64,000 bases of DNA from Polaromonas sp. (GCF_029945685.1 NZ_JAQSDA010000009.1:62001-126000); one strand, 5' to 3'. Positions 17,422-25,649 are shown, counted from the stretch's first letter. Notes: generated by a model from the sequence alone, not told the origin. Numbers and translations: made by a program.

Positions 17422-18429
17422 CTAGCTGGTTGAAGATTTCAATTGCTCGACGATGTCCCGAAGCCGGTACGCCATCTCGCCGGCCTCGGTCTGCGTGATC
17501 GCTGTCTTTGTGGCATAAAGGGCGGTAATCGAGGCTATGTTTCCAATGAACCCCGGCAGCATGACGAGCACCACGTTCTGAATGGCGCTGACCAAAGAGA
17601 TCGGCTGCTCGAGCTGCAAGCTCCTGGTCGCTCCACCCTCGCGGATGAGGGCCAGTGTCTGAGTCAGGCTCATGGCGCGTTCGGCAAAGCGCTGCGCCAC
17701 TGCGTCCTTTTTATTCGACAGGTGTTGCGACAGGAACGACGCAGCAATCGCTGCGGCTTCAAGCTGCGCGCCAGCGGCTTCGGTGCGTTCAACCACGCCG
17801 AGGAGTTGGTCCTTAAAGTCTAGCAATTCCTCCAGTGCCGCCGCCATCAGCGCAACGAGCTTCTCAAGTTCCGCTTGGGCGCTCGCCAGTTCGCCCGGCG
17901 TGTCAATCCGTGTGTTAACCCGCTGCAGCATCCGGTCCATAACTCCGCCAGCGCCGTGCCCGCATGCGGCGAGCAGGTCAATCGACGCGAGGATGTCCAT
18001 CGTGCGGGTGAGATAGCTTTGAACTTTGTACAGCACGGGACTGCGGGAGAGGGTGAGCGCTTGACCTACGAGGTCGCTGTACGCCTTCTGCTGATCATGG
18101 CCCCAAAGGATGGCCTTACGCTCCGTGGCCTTGTCCACCACGAAAACGGCGATGAGCGCACCTGCCTGCATGTAGACCTCGGACGCTGCTCCCGGCGATA
18201 GCCTCTCGAGCTCATCCGGTTGAACTGCGATGCGCTGGCGTTCGAAACCTGGGATGGCCGTTGGTTGCCGCACGACCGGCGCCGCTACAACAGGAGACGC
18301 AGCGGGAACCGGCGGCTCAACTCGGCGCGACAGGGCATCCGCGGCCTTGCGCGTGGAAGCGACAGGTGACTCGACCACTGTCGGGCGCAGCTTCTTGTTC
18401 CGAGCGTCAGGAGAAGTGGCTGAGGACAT
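17422..18429 (-). CDS. Uncharacterised helical protein between TerD- and vWA-cluster genes
   Basis: This 335-residue protein is not recognised. A Pro/Ala-rich N-terminal linker (residues 1-65) is followed by an almost entirely alpha-helical, Ala/Leu-rich region, with a hydrophobic stretch near residues 275-310 (NVVLVMLPGFIGNIASITAL). ATG 18429 lies inside the end of the terD-like gene (23-base overlap), indicating coupling to it. The ORF is open well upstream but in the shadow of terD. It likely works with the TelA- and TerD-like proteins at the membrane; this is inference from context. Confidence 0.6.
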   Translation of the reverse strand: MSSATSPDARNKKLRPTVVESPVASTRKAADALSRRVEPPVPAASPVVAAPVVRQPTAIPGFERQRIAVQPDELERLSPGAASEVYMQAGALIAVFVVDKATERKAILWGHDQQKAYSDLVGQALTLSRSPVLYKVQSYLTRTMDILASIDLLAACGHGAGGVMDRMLQRVNTRIDTPGELASAQAELEKLVALMAAALEELLDFKDQLLGVVERTEAAGAQLEAAAIAASFLSQHLSNKKDAVAQRFAERAMSLTQTLALIREGGATRSLQLEQPISLVSAIQNVVLVMLPGFIGNIASITALYATKTAITQTEAGEMAYRLRDIVEQLKSSTS

Positions 18430-19063
18430 CGTTGATAGTGCCAGTGAAGCCGCGGCCCACCGGGGCGTACTCCCAGCCACTGTCGCCGTGCATGACGCTC
18501 CCCAGTTGCACCACGTTGAAGTCACCGAACTCCTTTGAGAGCTGGTAAGCACCGAGTTCCTGACCGCCCTCGTCTGCGATCGTGACGGTGCAGACCTCAA
18601 TGTCAGCAAAAGCCGCTTCTTCCTCGGATTCAGTGCCGCCTTCGTGCTCCCGTCCGTGTTCGGCCTTGTGGACGGTGGCAAACAGTGGGATCTCGTTGAC
18701 GCCGGCGGGAAGCCTGGACCCGTCGATCACAATAGTTTCGCTGTTTCCCTGTACACGGATGTCTCCTGAATGCCGGAGCGCACCCGAAGAGGTAGCGAAG
18801 GAGCCATCTACAGCGCTCGCCAGCACGCCGGTCCGGGGACTCATCCTCGTGGTGTTGTAGGTGGACAGAATCTGCTCAAGGGCTGTCACTTTCGCGCCCC
18901 CGCCGTCGTTGCGAGCCTCTAGCGCGTGGATGTCGACGTCGTCCTCGTGCCGAGCGTTGCATTTCCAGGCGACCGTCACAGTAAAGCTGGCTCCCTTGTT
19001 GAGGGACAGTTGCAATTTCTGGGCTGGCTTCGCGCCCGGTTTGTCGAGGGAAAGAGTGAGCAT
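18407..19063 (-). CDS. TerD-family protein
   Basis: The N-terminus MLTLSLDKPGAKPAQKLQLS and LNKGASFTVTVAWKCNA is followed by a long variable insert. The C-terminal half matches TerD proteins, with GELGAYQLSKEF-like ELGAYQLSKEFGDFNVVQLG and APVGRGFTGTINDVLSHF. TerD proteins bind calcium and are part of tellurite and phage-resistance associated stress clusters. ATG 19063 has GGGAG eight bases upstream and begins 13 bases after the TelA-like gene. The acidic calcium ligands typical of TerD (DLD) appear as EDDVDIHAL. Confidence 0.75.
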   Translation of the reverse strand: MLTLSLDKPGAKPAQKLQLSLNKGASFTVTVAWKCNARHEDDVDIHALEARNDGGGAKVTALEQILSTYNTTRMSPRTGVLASAVDGSFATSSGALRHSGDIRVQGNSETIVIDGSRLPAGVNEIPLFATVHKAEHGREHEGGTESEEEAAFADIEVCTVTIADEGGQELGAYQLSKEFGDFNVVQLGSVMHGDSGWEYAPVGRGFTGTINDVLSHFS

Positions 19064-19076
19064 CAGGTGGCTCCCG

Positions 19077-20252
19077 CTATCGTTGGTTGTGGAGTGCCGC
19101 GAGGTCGGCTCGAGACTGTTCGAACATGCGCCTTGCTTGCTCGAACTTATCTTCGGTTTCCTTTTTTGCCGCTTCCACCAGTTCGTGGATCTCGCGGGTC
19201 TGGGTGATGATAGCTGCGATCTGCTGGGCCTGAGCCACGCGATTATCGCCGGGTGCCTTGGCTGCCGTGACAGCAACGTCCTTAGTGGCCTGGCCGCGCA
19301 GCTGCGTAAGCTGCTGGTCCAGGCGCGCCTGGCGTTCAGCGATCTGCTGCACAGACTTTACCGCGAAGGCGCCATGGATGGACAGCAGCGTCATCTTGAT
19401 CGAAGCGAAGCGCGAAGAAACAGTGGTGGCCGTCTCCTGTAGCGTCGCCACCCCTGCGGCCTCGATCTGCTGAATCACCATCTGGTCGGCCGGCAATCTG
19501 GTATATGTGCCCTCCAGCGCCAGCGCCCGGCTTTCCAGCAGCCGTAACTTGTCCTGCAACTCGCGTACGCGCGCCTGCGTGGCCACATCGGCGGGATCCG
19601 CGCTGGCCTGCTCCTGCGCTACGTACTGCCTGGCTTTTTCGAGGAAGGCGCGAGCCACTGCGGCGTCGAGAGTGAAGCTTGCGAAATGCTCTCCGTAGGA
19701 TCGCTTGAGCGTTTCGAGGGCCTGCAATTCGCCAAACAGCGTCTTCATCTCCTTGGACAGTTCGCCTTCGAGGCGTTGCATCTCGTCAGCCAAAGTGCGC
19801 GTGCGGCCCGCCACCAAGTCGCCGACTTCCTGCATGAAATCACGAATGGCATCCTCCGGCTTGCGTCCGGCGACCTTGGCGATGAGGCCGGCGAAGAATC
19901 CGCGCTGCTCGCCCCTTTGAATCTTCTCCAGAATCTCGGGCAGCTTGGCATCTTCGACGCCCTTTTCCAATCGCTCAAAGAGCGCGAACACCTTGGCAGC
20001 CGTCTTCTTGTCGAGGCGAGCCAGGAAGCCGTCCAGCGTCTGCTGCAGTGCCAGTTCGGAGCCCAAGCCAATTTTGATGATGTCGCCGGGGGGTACCGCG
20101 CCAAAATCCAGGACCCCCAACGCCTGCTCGGCCTGCGGCACCTGCTCCGCACGTAGCACGATGGCCCCGGTTTCCAGAGGCGTTGCCTGGAGGAGCGGGA
20201 GCCCGAGCGTGCCAGGCGAGTGCAAGGCAGCGGGGAGTTCAGTTGGTTTCAT
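19077..20252 (-). CDS. telA: TelA-like toxic anion resistance protein
   Basis: This 391-residue mostly helical soluble protein resembles TelA/KlaA. An early GDIIKIGLGSELALQQTLDG segment is followed by a Leu-rich helical region (EKMKTLFGELQALETLKRSYGEHF-like) and the family section VATQARVRELQDKLRLLESR. Then come QMVIQQIEAAGVATLQETA and a C-terminal coiled coil. ATG 20252 has a strong AAAGGAG six bases upstream, and the 14 codons before it are not needed. It heads the leftward cluster telA-terD-unknown-pseudogene. Members are associated with tellurite and other stresses, with mechanism unresolved. Confidence 0.75.
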   Translation of the reverse strand: MKPTELPAALHSPGTLGLPLLQATPLETGAIVLRAEQVPQAEQALGVLDFGAVPPGDIIKIGLGSELALQQTLDGFLARLDKKTAAKVFALFERLEKGVEDAKLPEILEKIQRGEQRGFFAGLIAKVAGRKPEDAIRDFMQEVGDLVAGRTRTLADEMQRLEGELSKEMKTLFGELQALETLKRSYGEHFASFTLDAAVARAFLEKARQYVAQEQASADPADVATQARVRELQDKLRLLESRALALEGTYTRLPADQMVIQQIEAAGVATLQETATTVSSRFASIKMTLLSIHGAFAVKSVQQIAERQARLDQQLTQLRGQATKDVAVTAAKAPGDNRVAQAQQIAAIITQTREIHELVEAAKKETEDKFEQARRMFEQSRADLAALHNQR

Positions 20253-20357
20253 CAGCGTCTCCTTTGATAGATCCGGGGGCTCTCGCCTCGCCAAGCGGTA
20301 TTATCATGTATGGGGTAAATTCCCCCTGCCGAAGCTGAAGAAAATTACTATCGGCAA

Positions 20358-20671
20358 TTAGCCAGGCAGGCCGTCACAACGGCCTGACTTAACCCAACGG
20401 GCCTCCACGAAACCCGGGAGTCCGCGCCCAGTGACTTGCCCAATGCGGGCGCTGACCAATTGAATCGCTACCATCAGCGGACAGGTGAAAACGATGGTCC
20501 ACAGCATCCCAAAACCAAACTTGGCACCGGCTTGGGAGTAGGTGGCTATACCGCTTGGGTCGTCGTCGGCTGCGCCCGTCACAGACCAGGCCCTAATTTC
20601 TTCAACCAGGATTGATCTGCTAGCGGCGGCGAGTCGCTTGCATCGCTCCGCGTTTCCGTCTGGCCGGCCAT
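20358..20671 (-). pseudogene. 5' stub of an Nramp-family metal transporter gene
   Basis: From ATG 20671 (GGGAG seven bases upstream) the frame encodes a short N-tail and WLKKLGPGL, then stops. One frame over, TGAADDDPSGIATYSQAGAK and FGFGMLWTIVFTCPLMVAIQ continue, which is the start of an Nramp divalent-metal/proton transporter. A single missing base in the LVTG codons (around 20580) explains the break. Similarity ends after GQVTGRGL near 20420, so roughly 330 residues are gone. A perfect 8-base hairpin (20367-20386) sits at the truncated end. Confidence 0.7.
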
Positions 20672-20869
20672 TTGAGTTCTCCCTTGCGTGTCAAGCATGC
20701 GCACCCCTCTTGCAGTGTTATCCAAAGCGTGCGATTGCCCATAAGGTTTGTTGCCATACCGGGCAAGTACGCGCTCCTCACGCTTCCGGCAATGACCGTA
20801 AATGCGTAGACCTTCGTCACTTCGCCTCGGTTTTCCCTCGGCGGGGCAACGGCCGGGATTGCACAAAGC

Positions 20870-21145
20870 TTATTTTTGAAAAAGGTATTTGGGCCAGCAC
20901 AGCGCTTGCCAAATTGCGTTCCAGGCACCCTGAACATCAGGTTGATCGGCTTTGGACATTCGCAATGGCATTTTGCGGTGAAGGAGCAACCAAAAACCAA
21001 AGCATATCCAAATAGCCACGATCAATTGCAACGGGGTGCCAAGAAATCTGTCGACCATACCGATTGCCAGCAGCACAATGGCCCATACAAGCAACAGCGA
21101 ACCAATTCTGAAAATCATATGCTTCGTACTCAAAAACTTGGGCAC
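20870..21145 (-). CDS. Small two-helix membrane protein, unknown
   Basis: This frame encodes up to 91 residues with two hydrophobic helices (IFRIGSLLLVWAIVLLAIGM and TPLQLIVAIWICFGFWLLLH) and a C-terminal soluble tail rich in Trp. GTG 21145 or ATG 21118 could be the start; the latter begins just before helix one. No family was recognised. It lies on the same strand as the Nramp stub and may be a leftover of the same unit. Confidence 0.4.
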   Translation of the reverse strand: MPKFLSTKHMIFRIGSLLLVWAIVLLAIGMVDRFLGTPLQLIVAIWICFGFWLLLHRKMPLRMSKADQPDVQGAWNAIWQALCWPKYLFQK

Positions 21146-21207
21146 TACCTTTACGTAAAGATTGCGTGACCAGCAACTGAAATACCCATTTGGTCTATCG
21201 CAGCGTG

Positions 21208-21582
21208 TTATTGCTGCGTTAATTTTTTGAGCAATTCGGAATGATCTGAGCTTGGATCAGAAAGCATACGCGAAGCGTAGTAAATGGCGCTGGACAGACT
21301 CACTCGTCTTCTCGATTTCGAGTAAAAGAACGAATCGACTTCTCCGGCAAGCTGTGCTGCGGTCACATGCCCTAATGAAGCAAACTCTAAAGGTATGGCC
21401 GTGGATGCTAGTGTCGCTCTTTCAATGACAGCGACGCTATCCATGTACCCAAGCACATAAGTAAGTTGCTGTGAGGGTGTCAGCGATCTCCACCAAACAC
21501 CATCACGGAACGCTCTAGACGGAACGTCTATTTGTCTACGTAACCTTCGTATGGCCATGCCGACAAAATCGCCCGCCGACAT
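21208..21582 (-). CDS. Uncharacterised protein downstream of a His-rich peptide gene
   Basis: This 124-residue protein begins MSAGDFVGMAIRRLRRQ at ATG 21582, four bases after the stop of the His-rich gene, so translational coupling is likely. The frame is open further upstream only as a shadow of that gene. No signal peptide or membrane segment is seen; the sequence is a mix of basic and helical parts (SLTPSQQLTYVLGYMDSVAV). I do not recognise a family. A conserved role in metal handling is suggested only by its partner and location. Confidence 0.5.
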   Translation of the reverse strand: MSAGDFVGMAIRRLRRQIDVPSRAFRDGVWWRSLTPSQQLTYVLGYMDSVAVIERATLASTAIPLEFASLGHVTAAQLAGEVDSFFYSKSRRRVSLSSAIYYASRMLSDPSSDHSELLKKLTQQ

Positions 21583-21586
21583 GGCA

Positions 21587-21793
21587 CTATTTTTTCGGCT
21601 GTGCGGTTTTATCACGGTGGCCTTGAGGGTCCAGATCCCCGGGAACATGCCCTTCATGAGGATGATGGGCACCTGGCTGTTCCTGCACAGAGGTGTCGCG
21701 GTGGCCATGCTGATCCAGGTCACCCGGGGTATGCCCTTTGTGGTCATGGTGTGTGCCTGGCTTTACTTCGGGTTGGTTCGGGGTAGCTGACAT
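21587..21793 (-). CDS. Histidine-rich two-repeat peptide
   Basis: This 68-residue hydrophilic protein consists of a short leader and two 28-residue repeats. They start at Pro12 (PGTHHDHKGHTPGDLDQHGH) and Pro40 (PGAHHPHEGHVPGDLDPQGH). The eight to nine His per pair plus Asp/Glu make it a probable metal buffer or chaperone in the cytoplasm, as no signal peptide is present. ATG 21793 has AGGAG seven bases upstream. The repeat is also visible at DNA level, pointing to internal duplication. It overlaps nothing else on its strand and precedes the 21208-21582 gene. Confidence 0.65.
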   Translation of the reverse strand: MSATPNQPEVKPGTHHDHKGHTPGDLDQHGHRDTSVQEQPGAHHPHEGHVPGDLDPQGHRDKTAQPKK

Positions 21794-21802
21794 ATCTATC
21801 TC

Positions 21803-21847
21803 CTAGTAAGTTAGATATATATAGTGCCTTTGGTCTTGAGAAGGCAC
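21803..21847 (-). promoter_or_regulatory. Candidate promoter/operator of the His-rich peptide gene
   Basis: On the minus strand a perfect inverted repeat GTGCCTT-N10-AAGGCAC (21824-21847) lies immediately upstream of a TATATATATC box, which is followed by AGGAG and the ATG at 21793. Placement next to the -10 region suits an operator. The regulator is not known; no MerR- or ArsR-type gene is present in the window. Confidence 0.4.
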
Positions 21848-22236
21848 GTAGGTAAATACCGCTTTCTGGTGGTCGCTTGGGATTACGAGCCGACCTCATA
21901 CCGCTAGATGGTTCAAGCGCATGACGGTGTTGGCGCCTTTGCTCAGGCCTGATGCGATGGCGATATTCAGACTCCCATCCTGCATAGAGCGGGCTGATCC
22001 ACAAACTTGGTCCAGATGCAGGATCCCGGTGCTACTTTTGCAACTGACGGTACGTTCTGCGAGCCGTCACCTCCCTCGGTGGCTTCAAGCCACCTTTTAA
22101 AGCCCGGCACGCCGCATGGGATTCTGATTGGAGTCGCGGTCAGCCTGACTGAATGCCATTGATGGGGAACACGGCTGGGTTAAACTACTCCGGCCTGCTG
22201 GAACGGCCCGACAACTTTTCCCAGTAGGCCTCCGCA
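21848..22236. other. Intergenic region with a terminator-like hairpin
   Basis: No convincing coding sequence is seen in this 389-base stretch between the divergent His-rich and 22237 genes. It holds a rightward terminator-like hairpin at 22078-22098 listed separately, and presumably the promoter of the lspA operon just before 22237. Confidence 0.4.
22078..22098 (+). terminator. Rho-independent terminator-like hairpin
   Basis: GGTGGC-TTCAA-GCCACC followed by TTTT. It faces right although no intact rightward gene precedes it, so it is probably the remnant of a lost unit or an attenuator upstream of the 22237 gene. Confidence 0.4.
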
Positions 22237-22620
22237 ATGCACCGTCTCATCTTTTTGCTATTTTTCGCCATGATAGTTTTTCAGCCTGCCCTTTCTGGCG
22301 TGCTGGTGCTTGCCGTCCCATCGGAGCCAATGCTGTCTTCGGAAATGAGCGTGAGTTCGAGCGCCTTCCAGGACAGCGCCGATCATGCGGCGGCCTGTTT
22401 CTCCCACGTCGAAGCAGCCAGCCCGGGCGCGCCGTCGGGTTGCAGTTCAGGCCAGCCCTGCGGCCTGTGCAATCTCTGCCAGGCATGCCACCAGGCGGTC
22501 ATGGCCCAAGGCCAAATGGCCGCGCCAGGTCACATCGCAATACGCCCTTCTTTTCCCTCAGTAGTATCCGGCTACTTCAGCGCAGAACGCGCGCAAAGCT
22601 TCAAGCCTCCCATTTTGTAA
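22237..22620 (+). CDS. Small exported Cys-rich protein (DUF2946/CzcI-like)
   Basis: The 127-residue protein has an N-terminal signal peptide (MHRLIFLLFFAMIVFQPALS). A Ser-rich stretch with ACFSHVEAA follows, then a dense Cys cluster, CGLCNLCQACHQ, that could bind a soft metal. It resembles the small exported proteins set before metal efflux genes. It starts the unit with lspA, dsbB-like, dsbA-like and lipoprotein genes, which would mature or oxidise periplasmic products. Precise role unknown. Confidence 0.55.
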   Translation: MHRLIFLLFFAMIVFQPALSGVLVLAVPSEPMLSSEMSVSSSAFQDSADHAAACFSHVEAASPGAPSGCSSGQPCGLCNLCQACHQAVMAQGQMAAPGHIAIRPSFPSVVSGYFSAERAQSFKPPIL

Positions 22621-22713
22621 TTCCGTGCCCGGTACGCCTGATTTCAGGCGTGGCCTACATTGGCCCTGCACCCCGCTGCGGGGTCGGAATTCATGAATTT
22701 TCGAGCTTGAACA

Positions 22714-23238
22714 ATGTCCTATCTCAACCCGCCTCTTACTGTCGGCCCCCGCCGCAGCACTGCCGGTCCAAATCCCGCGGGGTATTGGATCGCACTGGTA
22801 CTGCTTTTGGCGGACCAGGCCGCCAAGTACTGGGTGCATGAATACACGCCGTACGCGTGGAGTCAGTCCGTCACCGGATACTTCAACCTGGTGCACGTCT
22901 GGAACTACGGCGCCGCTTTCAGTTTCCTGGCGGACGCGGGCGGCTGGCAGCGCTTCTTCTTTGGCGGTATCGCACTGGTCGTGTCGGCCTGGTTGATTTT
23001 CATGTTGCGAAAGCCGCTCCCCAGGCTTGAACTGTTGGGGTATGCGGTGATTCTCGGAGGCGCGCTGAGCAACGGTCTGGACCGCGCCTTGCGTGGTTAT
23101 GTTGTGGACTTTCTCGATTTCCATGCATGGGGTTGGCACTGGCCGGCATTCAACTTCGCGGACATAGGTATCGTCTGCGGCGCGGCGCTCCTGCTCTTCG
23201 CATCATGGAGATACAAGCCGGCGGAGAAACCTGCATGA
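22714..23238 (+). CDS. lspA: Lipoprotein signal peptidase II
   Basis: This inner-membrane aspartic peptidase removes signal peptides from prolipoproteins. Four helices are visible, with LLLADQAAKYWV, the conserved VHVWNYGAAFSFLAD and the catalytic Asp motifs GGALSNGLDR and NFADIGI. At 174 residues it is normal length with a slightly extended N-terminus. Extra lspA copies are known in metal-resistance islands (for example with pbr genes). The downstream lipoprotein gene at 24325 and CzcB-type lipoproteins are natural local substrates. Its stop overlaps the next start (ATGA, 23235). Confidence 0.88.
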   Translation: MSYLNPPLTVGPRRSTAGPNPAGYWIALVLLLADQAAKYWVHEYTPYAWSQSVTGYFNLVHVWNYGAAFSFLADAGGWQRFFFGGIALVVSAWLIFMLRKPLPRLELLGYAVILGGALSNGLDRALRGYVVDFLDFHAWGWHWPAFNFADIGIVCGAALLLFASWRYKPAEKPA

Positions 23239-23672
23239 CGGCTTCATCCCTTACCTCAGAGCGGCAATGGACATTGCTGACCGTGAGCTGGCTGGTGGCC
23301 CTTGTCTCCACGCTAGGCGCACTGTTTTTCAGCGACGTCATGGACTTGGAGCCCTGCGTGCTTTGTTGGTACCAGCGCATCGCCATGTTTCCGCTGGTTC
23401 TGATTCTTGGTGCAGGCGCCTACACGCAGGATGCCAGCAGCGTGAAGTACGCCCTGCCGTTGGCAATCGCCGGCTGGCTTGTCGCCTTCTACCACTGCCT
23501 ACTCTATGGCGGGTTCATCCCGGCGACCCTGCAGCCCTGCGGCAAAGGTGAATCTTGCTCGGCACAAAAGCTGGAGTTGGTCGGCTTCATCACCATCCCG
23601 CTTTTGTCGCTTATCGCCTTTTCCATCATCGTGCTGCTCCTGCTGGCAGCGAAGAAAGACTCCAAACAATGA
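23235..23672 (+). CDS. DsbB/BdbC-like disulfide bond formation protein
   Basis: This 145-residue four-helix membrane protein has the DsbB-type cysteines: LEPCVLCWYQRIAMF (CxxC) and a second pair in QPCGKGESCSAQK. It would reoxidise the downstream DsbA-like partner by passing electrons to quinone. ATG 23235 overlaps the lspA stop and 23669 of the next gene overlaps its stop, so lspA, dsbB-like and dsbA-like are a coupled trio. The short length fits BdbC/DsbI-like forms rather than E. coli DsbB. Confidence 0.82.
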   Translation: MTASSLTSERQWTLLTVSWLVALVSTLGALFFSDVMDLEPCVLCWYQRIAMFPLVLILGAGAYTQDASSVKYALPLAIAGWLVAFYHCLLYGGFIPATLQPCGKGESCSAQKLELVGFITIPLLSLIAFSIIVLLLLAAKKDSKQ

Positions 23673-24328
23673 CCAACAAACAACTCACCATCATTCTCTG
23701 CGGGATCGTAGTCCTGCTCGGATTCTCGTTTGGCATATACGGCCACTTCAACAAAAAGTCCGAGGCCGTGGCCCGCCTTGCGCAAGAGAATGGTTCCGTT
23801 TTCAATCGCTCGCACGCGCCTACCTACGGCCCCCCAGAGGCCAAGGTCCGCATCGTCGAGTTTTTTGATCCAGCCTGCGAAACCTGCAGAGCCTTCTATC
23901 CCCTCGTCAAGCGCATCGTCGACAGCCACCAAGGAAAAGTGCAGCTCGTGGTACGCCTCGTTCCTTTCCACAAAGGCTCTGATGTCGCCGCAAAAATCCT
24001 CATCGCCGCGCATAAGCAGAAGCTGTTTTTTCCGGTGACGGAAGTGGTACTGAATTCCCAGGACGCCTGGGCCGCGCATGACAATCCTAATCCGGAGCGG
24101 ATATGGACCTTTTTGAAGGGAACCACCCTGGATGCCGCGAAGGCTAAGCAAGACGCCGGTTCACCGGAAGCCCAAGCTGTGCTTGACCAGGATATGGCGG
24201 ACGCCAGCACTCTGCAAGTCACAAAGACGCCTGGGTTCTTTGTCAATGGGCGACCGTTGATGGATTTCGGCCATGAGCAACTCAAGGCCCTCGTGGAGGA
24301 AGAAGTCAAACGGGTGTATGCCGAATGA
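23669..24328 (+). CDS. DsbA-family thioredoxin-fold protein
   Basis: The 219-residue protein has one N-terminal membrane anchor (TIILCGIVVLLGFSFGIYGH) and a periplasmic thioredoxin fold with CETC active site (FFDPACETCRAFYP) and the cis-Pro loop TKTPGFFVNGRPL. It likely oxidises or isomerises cysteines of periplasmic metal proteins, with the neighbouring DsbB-like protein as its recycling partner. ATG 23669 overlaps the previous stop by four bases; its own stop overlaps the lipoprotein start. The N-terminal extension in the ORF upstream is not needed. Confidence 0.82.
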   Translation: MTNKQLTIILCGIVVLLGFSFGIYGHFNKKSEAVARLAQENGSVFNRSHAPTYGPPEAKVRIVEFFDPACETCRAFYPLVKRIVDSHQGKVQLVVRLVPFHKGSDVAAKILIAAHKQKLFFPVTEVVLNSQDAWAAHDNPNPERIWTFLKGTTLDAAKAKQDAGSPEAQAVLDQDMADASTLQVTKTPGFFVNGRPLMDFGHEQLKALVEEEVKRVYAE

Positions 24329-24693
24329 AGCTGCTACTTACACATCTCCTGCTGGCCCCTATTTTAGTTGTCATAAGCGGTTGTGAGACCATTTATGAAG
24401 GCAAGTATGACTGGGATGCAGGTTGGCGCCCAGGCACGGTATTAGAAATTGGTTCAGCCGATAGCTTGATAAAGGAGCCTTTTCGCGATTGCCGTAAAGA
24501 CCCACGCGTTGCGGAACTTAAGGCATCTACGTTTGCAGTTGTCTCCTACCCCTTTCTCAATCGTCCGAGGAAAGCCGTTGTACCTGTTCCCTCTGCAACG
24601 AGGTGGACCACCGGGAGCCCTGTGTATATCAACGTCACTGATTGCACAAGACCAATGGAGCCGCGAGTAATGCCCGCAGACCGCAGCCGCTAG
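24325..24693 (+). CDS. Small lipoprotein with YEGKYD motif (copy 1)
   Basis: A 122-residue prolipoprotein with signal peptide and lipobox (VVISGC), then CETIYEGKYDWDAGWRPG, a motif repeated in the 33348-33725 protein (CTTVYEGKYDFRDGWRE). Two further Cys (DCR, DCT) are conserved between the copies and may pair, consistent with the Dsb genes just upstream. It overlaps the dsbA-like stop by four bases. It is probably anchored in the outer membrane and lspA is upstream. No known family was recognised. Confidence 0.7.
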   Translation: MKLLLTHLLLAPILVVISGCETIYEGKYDWDAGWRPGTVLEIGSADSLIKEPFRDCRKDPRVAELKASTFAVVSYPFLNRPRKAVVPVPSATRWTTGSPVYINVTDCTRPMEPRVMPADRSR

Positions 24694-24766
24694 GGAACGA
24701 TCCGGTCCGTCAGCTTTGCATCCAATGAACGCGGATTGACCAACTTTTTTGCTTGAAGGCCTCGAA

Positions 24767-24958
24767 ATGTTTAGTAGATTCCACGATTTGTCTGGTGTAC
24801 CTCAGGGGGAGCTGACCACATACTTTTTGTTGGGAGGCGCAACTGTTTTATCGCTTTACGCATTTCTTGGCTATTTGCGCTGGCGTGACAGAAAAAAAAA
24901 TAAACAGAAGAAAGAAAGTGCGACGCGCAAACGAGGTCCATCCAAGCGCTCGCGGTAA
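24767..24958 (+). CDS. Small basic single-helix membrane protein (copy 2)
   Basis: From ATG 24767 (GAAGG about eight bases upstream) this 63-residue protein has one hydrophobic helix (TTYFLLGGATVLSLYAFLGY) followed by LRWRDRKKNK and a basic tail ending RGPSKRSR. The architecture and WRD(R/K)KK junction match the 7722-7913 protein. The frame also allows ATG 24749. Function unknown. Confidence 0.5.
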   Translation: MFSRFHDLSGVPQGELTTYFLLGGATVLSLYAFLGYLRWRDRKKNKQKKESATRKRGPSKRSR

Positions 24959-24960
24959 CA

Positions 24961-25295
24961 TTTTTTGGCCTAACACTTGTACGATACGGCACTTAGCCGT
25001 GTTTTATCGGCGAAGCCCCGCAATCCTTTTCGATCAGAGGGCATTGACGCAGCGCATGTCTTCGTGGGCAAGGAGCTGATGAGCGGCCCATGCATGCCAT
25101 ACCGGGCCGCTTGAGCTACTTTCCGGCATGACTGTCATCCGTTGACCTCCTGAACTCAGGCTTACTGGAAATCTGTTTTTTGGCGCTTTCGTGCGGATGC
25201 TTTGCCAAATATTTGTCGAATTGGGCGATTTCTTCGAAGTCCCGAGCTCATCCTTGCCCTGCGCGGGGGCTTTCGCGGGTGTTAGCATACGGTCC
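24961..25295. other. Intergenic region with gene remnants
   Basis: No intact gene is evident. On the minus strand two coding-like scraps are visible: a 40-codon frame ending near 25125 with FEEIAQFDKYLAKHPHESAK, and a 34-codon frame beginning at ATG 25138 preceded by a strong AGGAGG. Both look like fragments, not complete genes. The promoter of the czc2 operon should lie near its right end. Confidence 0.3.
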
Positions 25296-25649
25296 GTGAA
25301 ACGCTTTGTCTGTCACTTACTGATTGTCTGGTTGGCGCTACTGTCAGGTGGCGCCTATGCACACTCGGCAGCCGATGCTGCGCAGGACCGGGGTCATATA
25401 GCGGCCCAACTTGTCGTTGCGGATGACACCGGGGCAAGCTTCGACACGGAACGTGACCGCAGTCACTCGGAAACCTGTAGCCACTGCGGCCATGCCTCTG
25501 ACATGCTGGCTACGCTTGGCCTGCGTTTCAATGACGCAGTCGTTGGCGCCGCGCTGCCAGCGCCGACCTTCTGGGTCAGCCACGAACATCCCAACAGCAT
25601 CGAACGCCCTAAATGGTTCACCACCACCTCATTGGTGGTGAACCTTTGA
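25296..25649 (+). CDS. CzcI-like exported protein of the second RND operon
   Basis: From GTG 25296 the protein has a signal peptide (MKRFVCHLLIVWLALLSGGA ending YAHS), a His/Asp-rich middle, a Cys/His cluster (SETCSHCGHASDM) and a C-terminal IERPKW matching the IERPNW of CzcI at 608-958. It precedes the TolC-like gene by about 70 bases and probably plays the same modulatory role for this pump. The ORF is open upstream, but the GTG start places the signal peptide correctly. Confidence 0.6.
   Translation: MKRFVCHLLIVWLALLSGGAYAHSAADAAQDRGHIAAQLVVADDTGASFDTERDRSHSETCSHCGHASDMLATLGLRFNDAVVGAALPAPTFWVSHEHPNSIERPKWFTTTSLVVNL

Noticed and set aside
20367..20386. CAGGCCGT-CACA-ACGGCCTG hairpin at the Nramp stub
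   Set aside because: A perfect 8-base stem, but without a T tract and without an intact gene ending there; not listed as a terminator.
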